Shown: in pieces, positions 59,097-64,000 of the stretch
Position numbering within the stretch: the stretch's first letter is position 1
Layout of the letters: every line of letters starts with the position of its first letter
DNA from: Paludibacteraceae bacterium
GTDB lineage: Bacteria > Bacteroidota > Bacteroidia > Bacteroidales > Paludibacteraceae
Assembly: GCA_017509715.1 (NCBI GenBank)
Contig: JAFWOU010000009.1
Location: forward strand, 34,500-98,499
DNA: 64,000 bases
Direction: 5' to 3'
Notes under the pieces: generated by a model
Database searches by the model: none
Told to the model about the DNA's origin: nothing
What the model saw: only the letters and a program-made list of their open reading frames with translations
Made by a program: the position numbers and the translations under genes

Positions 59097-59981
59097 TCTA
59101 TTCGCCGGATGATATTGTAGGATAGCCCGCCGCAGGTCTTGCACCTCGACGTGGGTGTATATCTCCGTGGTGGAGATATCTTCATGGCCGAGCAATTGCT
59201 GGATGATACGCAGGTCGGCACCGTTCTGCAGCATATGCGTGGCAAACGAGTGGCGCAGCGTATGGGGCGATATATTCTTGCGGATACCGGCTTCCAGGCA
59301 CAGCCGTTTGATGATGGTGAACACCATGACGCGGGTGAGGGGTGCACCTCGGCGATTGAGGAAGGCATAGTCCTCGGCGCCGGGCTTGACGGGCCACTGT
59401 GCACGCTCCTGCAACCAATAGCCGAACCACTCTTCCGCCACGGGCGAGATGGGTACCAGTCGTTGCTTGGCACCCTTGCCTTCGATGAGCATATAGTGCT
59501 CCTGATAGTATATGTTGCTGAGTTTGAGGTTGACCAGTTCGCTCACGCGCAGCCCGCTACCGTAGAGCATCTCGATGATGGCGCGATTGCGATGCCCCTC
59601 GTTGCTGCTCAGGTCGATGGCCGCCACCATGCGGTCGATCTCCTCCAGGCTCAGCACCTCGGGTAGGTGCAGCTCTTTACGCGGACTCTCCAGCAGTTCG
59701 GATGGGTCCTGCTCCAGGTAGTTGTGGTACAGCAGAAAACGGTAGAACGACCTAACCCCGGCTACCACGCGGGCCTGCGTACGACTGTTGGTGGCCACGG
59801 AGAACGTGGTCTGTATGAATTCGCGGAGCTGCTCCAGCGTAGCGTGTACGGGTTCTATGCCGCGTTCGTCGAAATAGGCAAATAGCTTATCCAGGTCGCG
59901 ATCATAGGCCAGAACGGTGTTCTCTGAGAGTCCCCGTTCCATCTTGAGATACATCCTATATTCGCGTCGCAGATCACTCAT
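59082..59981 (-). CDS. xerD: Site-specific tyrosine recombinase, XerD type
   Basis: Resolves chromosome dimers at dif, or serves a related integrase role. The N-terminal core-binding domain (1-85) contains G-L-S-E-N-T-V-L-A-Y-x-R-D-L. The catalytic domain has G-S-G-L-R-V-S-E-L (Arg), H-T-L-R-H-S-F-A-T-H (His, Arg), L-G-H-E-D-I-S-T-T (His) and I-Y-T-H-V (nucleophile Tyr near 273). 299 residues is normal for XerD. It follows the lipoprotein gene by 1 bp, so both are in one minus-strand unit with the permease and rbfA. Confidence 0.88.
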   Translation of the reverse strand: MSDLRREYRMYLKMERGLSENTVLAYDRDLDKLFAYFDERGIEPVHATLEQLREFIQTTFSVATNSRTQARVVAGVRSFYRFLLYHNYLEQDPSELLESPRKELHLPEVLSLEEIDRMVAAIDLSSNEGHRNRAIIEMLYGSGLRVSELVNLKLSNIYYQEHYMLIEGKGAKQRLVPISPVAEEWFGYWLQERAQWPVKPGAEDYAFLNRRGAPLTRVMVFTIIKRLCLEAGIRKNISPHTLRHSFATHMLQNGADLRIIQQLLGHEDISTTEIYTHVEVQDLRRAILQYHPANRVVGS

Positions 59982-59982
59982 A

Positions 59983-60504
59983 CTATTCTATGGTGAGTGC
60001 CCCTTGGAAATGGGCATCGTAGCGTTGCCGCCCGTAGTAGAGCGTACATTGTATATCGGTCTGCCCGTCCAGGGTATCGCGGACGATGACCATACCGGAG
60101 TCAATCAACTGAATCTTGGTCAGCTGTCCCTCATCCACCTGCAGCAGGTAGGCGCCGGAGGGTATGCCCTCGTAGTCGCGACCGGGCAGGTAGGTCATGC
60201 GTGCACCGGTGGTGTCCTGTCGGTACGTACCTGCTTCCAGCAGGCTATCCACAAATAGATCGGAGAAATAGAGGTTGTAGCCCGAACCTTGCATGCGGTG
60301 GGTGGAGTCGAGCACGAGGCCCTCGCTATATAGGTCGAGCGAGACCACGGCCTGCGGTATAGAGTCGTAGCAATGTCCATGCACGCCGACATAGGCCGTT
60401 GTATATTCCCGCGGCGCCACGGTCCGCTGCGTCGGGTTGTTCCGATTGCACGCCACCAGCAGTCCCACCAGGACCATGATATATAGAACACGATATGCTT
60501 TCAT
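59983..60504 (-). CDS. Small lipoprotein of unknown function
   Basis: 173 residues beginning MKAYRVLYIMVLVGLLVAC: a signal peptide with a lipobox L-V-A-C, Cys at 19. The rest is predicted beta-rich. It includes a pattern of a Bacteroidales periplasmic calycin/DUF type, G-x-C-Y-D-S-I-P-Q-A-V-V-S-L-D-L-Y-S-E and D-L-F-V-D-S-L-L. I cannot name the family. Its ATG overlaps the TGA of the upstream permease by 4 bp. Upstream in-frame sequence up to 60720 lies inside the permease gene and is not used. Confidence 0.68.
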   Translation of the reverse strand: MKAYRVLYIMVLVGLLVACNRNNPTQRTVAPREYTTAYVGVHGHCYDSIPQAVVSLDLYSEGLVLDSTHRMQGSGYNLYFSDLFVDSLLEAGTYRQDTTGARMTYLPGRDYEGIPSGAYLLQVDEGQLTKIQLIDSGMVIVRDTLDGQTDIQCTLYYGRQRYDAHFQGALTIE

Positions 60505-61763
60505 CCTTTCACCTTTTTTCTTTCGACTTTTGACTTTTGACTTTCGACTCCGGAGGCACTCCGGCGTGCAGGATACCACGCTGCTGCAAATCCCAATAGT
60601 ACCACCACGGCCATCACCAGCACGACGTCGGTCCACTCCAAGAGCACCGGGTAGGCCGAGAGGATATAGTCCTCGCCAGAACCCAGTTTCAGTAGCCCGT
60701 AGTGCTGCTGCAGTAGGCATAGCCCGACGCCCAGCGCCAGTCCTACCAGCGCACCCAGCAGACAGATCAACCAGCCTTCCAGCAGGAAGATGCGACGTAT
60801 CTGAGTGGGCGTTGCGCCCAGGTGACTGAGGATGCGAATATCGTCCTGTTTGTCCAGGATGAGCATCGTGAGCGATGAGATGATATTAAAGCTGGCTACC
60901 AGCAGAATGAATATCAGCAGCAGGGCTGTCAGCAGTTTTTCTACGCCGAACATGCGGAAGAAATCCTCCTGCTGTTCATAGCGGTTGAGTACGCGGTATT
61001 GGTCACCTAGCTGCTTCTGCAGCTGTCGCTGTACGCGCTTCTCGTTGGCACCGTCCTGCAGACGCAGGTTGAGCGAGGTTACCGTCAGACTGTCGTACTC
61101 ATACAGCCGCCTTACCAGCGGCAGCGAGACCAACATGACGTGGTCGTCATACTGCACCTGATTCACGGCAAACGTACCGGCAATGAAGGCATGTTCGCGC
61201 ATGAGGCTCTTGTCCGGTCTCATCATGTTGATCCGTCCCACCCGCTTGGGGGCATAGATATAGAGGGGTTCCAGAAAATGGGCACCTACACCCAGCGTGC
61301 CGGCCAGGCCGCGCCCCAGCACAGTGCGCTCGAAGCCTCCCTCGTCCCGAACGCAGAACTCGCCGTCGGTGAGAATCGAATCGATCCGGGTAGCTCGGGC
61401 GAAGACCGAGTCCACACCCATCAGTTGCGCCGGCGTCTGCTTGTCGCCATACCGCACCAGGGCCGTGTTCTCCACCACCTCTGATAGGTAACTCAGTTCG
61501 CTGCACTCTGCCAACTGACGAATCTCGGGTGCATCGGTGCGGAATGTCGTTCCCTCTGTAGCCACCACCTTGAGCTGGGGGTCGAACTGCGAGAACATAT
61601 GTTGGATCACGTCGCCAAAGCCGTTCATCACGCTCAGCACGCATATCATCGCAGCCGACACGACGGCTACAGCAGCAGCCGAGACGCCGGATACGATATT
61701 GATCGCGTTCACCCGCTTCCGGGAGAAGAGGTAGCGCCATGCTATGTGCCAGGCCAGACGCAT
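60501..61763 (-). CDS. LolC/LolE-type ABC transporter permease (FtsX-like)
   Basis: 420 residues with membrane helices near 24-46, 268-292, 315-338 and 365-400, and a periplasmic domain between the first two, the MacB/FtsX layout. R-Y-L-F-S-R-K-R-V-N-A-I-N at the start and D-I-R-I-L-S-H-L-G-A-T-P-x-Q-I in the coupling segment fit the lipoprotein-release (LolC/E) family. The gene order rbfA-permease is usual in Bacteroides. The last 15 residues (E-S-Q-K-S-K-V-E-R-K-K) are coded by a CTTTTGA heptamer array and the 19-bp palindrome, so repeats have extended the C terminus. Confidence 0.85.
   Translation of the reverse strand: MRLAWHIAWRYLFSRKRVNAINIVSGVSAAAVAVVSAAMICVLSVMNGFGDVIQHMFSQFDPQLKVVATEGTTFRTDAPEIRQLAECSELSYLSEVVENTALVRYGDKQTPAQLMGVDSVFARATRIDSILTDGEFCVRDEGGFERTVLGRGLAGTLGVGAHFLEPLYIYAPKRVGRINMMRPDKSLMREHAFIAGTFAVNQVQYDDHVMLVSLPLVRRLYEYDSLTVTSLNLRLQDGANEKRVQRQLQKQLGDQYRVLNRYEQQEDFFRMFGVEKLLTALLLIFILLVASFNIISSLTMLILDKQDDIRILSHLGATPTQIRRIFLLEGWLICLLGALVGLALGVGLCLLQQHYGLLKLGSGEDYILSAYPVLLEWTDVVLVMAVVVLLGFAAAWYPARRSASGVESQKSKVERKKVKG
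60520..60547 (-). repeat. Heptamer array (TCAAAAG-like)x4 inside the permease 3' end
   Basis: Plus-strand units CTTTCGA, CTTTTGA, CTTTTGA, CTTTCGA in 7-bp steps, directly beside the 19-bp palindrome copy 2. Confidence 0.9.
60546..60564. repeat. 19-bp palindromic element, copy 2
   Basis: GACTCCGGAGGCACTCCGG, identical to 35174-35192, is translated here as part of the permease C terminus. Confidence 0.8.
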
Positions 61764-61765
61764 CC

Positions 61766-62101
61766 TTACCGTTTCAGCAGTTCGTCGATATGCTCCAGTC
61801 GGTCGATCGTCTCGTCTAGGTGGAAGCGCAGTTCGGGAATGATGCGCAGTTGATGACGCTCCAGTTGACCCAGTTCGCCACGCAACTTATGTGCGTTGTC
61901 CTCGATCTGCTGCATGGTCTCCTGCACCTTATCCTGTGGGAAGACGGATACGTAGATATGCGCTATTGACAGGTCGGGCGACACGCGCACCTCGCTCACC
62001 GAGATCAGGGTGCCGTGCAACGTGCGCGCATAGCGCAGCAGGATGTCGCTCATGTCCTTTTGTATCAGGCGCGCGATCTTATGTTGACGTGTTGATTCCA
62101 T
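61766..62101 (-). CDS. rbfA: Ribosome-binding factor A
   Basis: A 16S rRNA maturation factor of 111 residues. KH-like fold with R-L-I-Q-K-D-M-S-D-I-L, S-V-S-E-V-R-V-S-P-D-L-S-I-A-H-I-Y-V-S-V near 38-55 and R-I-I-P-E-L-R-F-H-L-D near 86-96. Full length. It lies 2 bp before the permease gene, as in Bacteroides, and 93 bp after rpmH with a hairpin between. Confidence 0.92.
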   Translation of the reverse strand: MESTRQHKIARLIQKDMSDILLRYARTLHGTLISVSEVRVSPDLSIAHIYVSVFPQDKVQETMQQIEDNAHKLRGELGQLERHQLRIIPELRFHLDETIDRLEHIDELLKR

Positions 62102-62134
62102 AATTCGTTTCTGTTTATACTATTAACAAAATTC

Positions 62135-62162
62135 GGGAAAGGAGACCTGCGTCTCTTTTCCC
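62135..62162 (-). terminator. Hairpin after rpmH, terminator or attenuator
   Basis: On the minus strand, a 12-bp stem GGGAAAAGAGAC / GTCTCCTTTCCC (one mismatch) with loop GCAG is followed by GAATTTTGTT. The short T tract suggests partial read-through into rbfA, before which no promoter is seen. Confidence 0.65.
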
Positions 62163-62194
62163 TATTTCATTACTACCGTGAGGAAGGCGATGCC

Positions 62195-62353
62195 TTAAAA
62201 TTTGTGGCGACCTTCGTCTGCTACAGTAAGTTTCTTACGTCCTTTTGCACGACGTGCTGCCAGTACGCGGCGACCGTTGGCAGTAGCCATACGCTCCAGG
62301 AAGCCGTGCTTGTTGCGACGCTTACGCTGCGAGGGTTGAAATGTACGTTTCAT
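62195..62353 (-). CDS. rpmH: 50S ribosomal protein L34
   Basis: 52 residues, [20 protein letters not shown] and onward, with the family's [22 protein letters not shown] block. Too short for most gene callers' length cut-offs but unmistakable. The Bacteroidota C-terminal extension K-L-T-V-A-D-E is present. It has a strong promoter at 62445 and a leader of about 85 nt with two hairpins. It is not beside rnpA or dnaA, which are not in this window. Confidence 0.97.
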   Translation of the reverse strand: MKRTFQPSQRKRRNKHGFLERMATANGRRVLAARRAKGRKKLTVADEGRHKF

Positions 62354-62374
62354 AGTGTTTTTTGTCTATTTAAT

Positions 62375-62436
62375 GTCCTCTCACGAGGACGAGTTAGCGA
62401 TAAAAAATCCGCCCCTCAGTTTTCGTAGAGGCGAAA
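62375..62436 (-). promoter_or_regulatory. Structured 5' leader of rpmH
   Basis: The leader contains TTTTCG-CCTCTA-CGAAAA (62419-62436) and the perfect hairpin GTCCTC-GTGA-GAGGAC (62375-62390) close to the start codon. A role in autoregulation by L34 is possible but not shown. Confidence 0.45.
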
Positions 62437-62444
62437 AGCGGGTG

Positions 62445-62476
62445 CAAAATTACTACAAATTTTTCAAATACGCAAA
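62445..62476 (-). promoter_or_regulatory. rpmH promoter
   Basis: TTTG (62473-62476) extended to TTTGCGTAT, 20 bp, TAATTTTG (62445-62452) on the minus strand. Confidence 0.85.
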
Positions 62477-62630
62477 TATTTTGCAAAAAAAATTCAATAT
62501 GCGCGCATAATTGTGTATTTTTTTTGCAAAATAGGGGCTGTTTGCACCAAAGTGCGAACGGAATTTCGAGGTGGGACGCTTGCGTGTGAAGTGAACCCCA
62601 AAAGTTAGACACAAAACAAAAGTGTCGCTT

Positions 62631-63134
62631 ATGGAACATTCATTAGAAGAAAAGTTGAGGGCAATTAAAATGTGTCGACGAGGTGTACCTATTTTCCAAG
62701 TTGCAAAACAATTAGGTTTCTCTAAAAATGTTATTACAGTATGGTTAGAACAATATAAGCAATATGGGATAGCTGGTTTAGAGCGTCTTCCACATAATTG
62801 CAGATATAATTTTAAAGAAAAATGTAAAATTGTTTGCGAGATTGAAGAAAAACATGTACCTTTGCACGTTGTTAGCGCAAAGTATCGTGTTGCTCGTTCC
62901 ACTTTACATTGTTGGATAGGCATCGTACGCAAAGGCGGCTATGATGCTTTGCGAGAAGTAAAATACGGTCGAAAAAGCGCATCTATGGGACGTCCAAAGA
63001 AGAAGGAACCAGTTACAGAATTAGAGAAACTCCAACGTGAGAACGAGTTACTCCGTGCTGAGAATGCCTACTTAAAAAAATTGAAGGCCTTAATGACAGA
63101 AAGGGAACGTCTTGCAAAAAAGACAAAGCCTTAA
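62631..63134 (+). CDS. IS3-family transposase OrfA
   Basis: 167 residues from ATG 62631. Two helix-turn-helix units (about 5-55 and 60-110) bind the inverted repeats: L-E-E-K-L-R-A-I-K-M-C-R-R-G-V then V-A-K-Q-L-G-F-S, and H-V-V-S-A-K-Y-R-V-A-R-S-T-L. A leucine zipper follows (L-E-K-L-Q-R-E-N-E-L-L-R-A-E-N-A-Y-L). The length and two-HTH layout suggest the IS150-like subgroup. The final codons contain the A-AAA-AAG slippery site. Confidence 0.88.
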   Translation: MEHSLEEKLRAIKMCRRGVPIFQVAKQLGFSKNVITVWLEQYKQYGIAGLERLPHNCRYNFKEKCKIVCEIEEKHVPLHVVSAKYRVARSTLHCWIGIVRKGGYDALREVKYGRKSASMGRPKKKEPVTELEKLQRENELLRAENAYLKKLKALMTERERLAKKTKP

Positions 63135-63152
63135 TCATCCAATCATTAAGGC
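63116..63152 (+). promoter_or_regulatory. Programmed -1 frameshift signal of the IS3 element
   Basis: A_AAA_AAG (63116-63122) in the orfA frame is followed 5 bp later by an 8-bp stem GCCTTAAT / ATTAAGGC (63128-63135 and 63145-63152). The -1 frame is open from here through orfB. Confidence 0.82.
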
Positions 63153-63190
63153 CGGAACATAGCCTCGAGGATTTACTCCTGGTTAGTAGG

Positions 63191-63970
63191 ATGAAGCGCG
63201 CTACGTACTATTATCACGTCAAGGAGCGCGCAGATAAGTATAGCACTACTCGTGAACAGATACGACTTATATATGAGGTACATAAAGGACGTTACGGCTA
63301 TCGTCGCATATGGTTGACACTGCGAGCAAATGGGACAATTATTAGCAGAAAAGTCGTGGCCCGCTTGATGAAGGACGCCGGTCTAAAAGCCCTGCAGCGC
63401 CGTATACATTATCACTCATTTAGAGGAGTTATAGGAAAAGTGGCTCCCAATATAATTGACCGACAATTTGCTACTGACAAGCCAAATCAAAAGTGGAGTA
63501 CTGATGTGACCCAAGTAGATATTAAAGGCAAGAAATGCTACCTGTCTCCTATCTTGGACATGTGGAATGGAGAAGTGATAAGCTATAGCATCTCAGATAG
63601 TCCTAATCTAAGAATGGTAACAACAATGCTCAAACGAGCTTGTAAGCAACATCCGGAAATTACACAACTGATTTTGCATTCTGATCAGGGATGGCATTAT
63701 CAACATAAAACTTATCAGGCTTTGTTGCAAAAATACCATATTACGCAAAGTATGTCCCGGAAAGGAAACTGTTTGGATAATGCAATGATTGAAAACTTTT
63801 TTGGATTAATGAAGAAAGAATTATTGTATATCAATCAGTTTGCAAGTATTACAGATTTTAAGAAACAACTAAAAGAATACATAGATTACTATAATACAAA
63901 ACGAATAAAATTGCGTTTAGGGATGAGTCCAACTCAATACCGAATGCAACATCAAAATTCAATCGGTTAA
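63191..63970 (+). CDS. IS3-family transposase OrfB (DDE integrase core)
   Basis: 259 residues from the ATG, but the frame is open back to the slippery site, so the active product is probably the OrfAB fusion. HTH_21-like start R-A-T-Y-Y-Y-H, then Y-G-Y-R-R-I. The DDE triad: W-S-T-D-V-T-Q (Asp), L-H-S-D-Q-G-W-H-Y (Asp) and N-A-M-I-E-N-F-F-G (Glu), followed by the usual K-K-E spacing. Appears intact, so the element may be active. Confidence 0.92.
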   Translation: MKRATYYYHVKERADKYSTTREQIRLIYEVHKGRYGYRRIWLTLRANGTIISRKVVARLMKDAGLKALQRRIHYHSFRGVIGKVAPNIIDRQFATDKPNQKWSTDVTQVDIKGKKCYLSPILDMWNGEVISYSISDSPNLRMVTTMLKRACKQHPEITQLILHSDQGWHYQHKTYQALLQKYHITQSMSRKGNCLDNAMIENFFGLMKKELLYINQFASITDFKKQLKEYIDYYNTKRIKLRLGMSPTQYRMQHQNSIG

Positions 63971-64000
63971 TAATTTGTCTAACTTTTTGGGGTCACATCA

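Larger units (their letters stand above)
62591..63996 (+). mobile_element. IS3-family insertion sequence (about 1.4 kb)
   Basis: Imperfect terminal inverted repeats GTGAACCCCAAAAGTTAGAC (from 62591) and, on the other strand, GTGACCCCAAAAAGTTAGAC (from 63996 leftward) enclose two overlapping frames, orfA and orfB. The A+T content is much higher than in the host genes. Target duplications could not be confirmed because only 4 bp follow the right end. Confidence 0.88.

Overview
The window reads as a chromosomal segment of an uncultured-type member of Bacteroidales (Bacteroidota). The evidence is the promoters (a -33 TTTG element, exactly 20 bp, then TAnnTTTG), the short primary sigma factor of the Bacteroides type, a peptidoglycan, acetate and alpha-glucan gene set typical of the order, DUF5063 and DUF5686 family proteins, and several secreted proteins with C-terminal tails resembling type IX secretion (T9SS) sorting signals. 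The host genes are moderately GC-rich. The only clearly foreign-looking DNA is an AT-rich IS3-family element at the right end.

Layout. 1-2438: end of a pyrE-like gene, a SRPBCC protein, phosphatidylserine decarboxylase and deoC. 2501-8538 (minus): a malQ-comEC-xseA-comEA-like operon. 8605-11390: a divergent pair, a flippase-like membrane protein and a helix-hairpin-helix/outer-membrane protein. 11384-13167: a heptamer array, a terminator, a CAT-anticodon tRNA and an OmpA-family gene. 13378-18905: pta-ackA, then a GH13 amylase, a UbiA-family prenyltransferase and maf. 18836-29460 (minus): a 10.2-kb gene for a secreted protein of about 3,400 residues and a small translationally coupled partner. 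29653-34051: a SpmA/SpmB fusion, ybeY and a secreted PL1-type lyase. 34059-37614 (minus): a secreted nuclease-like protein, dprA, upp and a periplasmic coiled-coil protein. 38060-46978: ansA, pepD, a tiny sorting-domain protein, typA, tig, mpl, tRNA-Arg and rpoD. 46984-54010: an outer-membrane protein, rpe, an atypical response regulator, DUF5063, a 3'-5' exonuclease, alkaline phosphatase, a short recX, prmC and ribD. 54127-62353: glycogen phosphorylase, a DUF5686 protein, xerD, a lipoprotein, a LolC/E-type permease, rbfA and rpmH. 62591-63996: the IS3-family element.

How the genes fit together. malQ, the GH13 enzyme and glgP form an intracellular alpha-glucan pathway, and pta-ackA gives acetate and ATP. 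comEC, the comEA-like gene and dprA are the core of a DNA-uptake and processing set. The giant protein, the lyase and the nuclease share a C-terminal tail, which suggests export by one route to the cell surface.

The most unusual features are not in the proteins. (1) Short tandem repeats, mostly with a 7-bp unit, sit at gene junctions and often include the stop codon; one heptamer array lies inside ribD. They resemble the STRR heptamers of filamentous cyanobacteria in form. (2) Eighteen promoters with identical 20-bp spacing can be placed by eye, and most extend the -33 box to TTGCRTA. (3) There are helically phased repeats of 11 bp (upstream of ansA) and 22 bp (in the leader of the 93-residue protein). 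Among proteins, the response regulator lacking its phospho-acceptor Asp and the pyrE-like protein with a rewritten PRPP loop stand out. Everything here is read by eye. No database search was run, so family names rest on remembered motifs.
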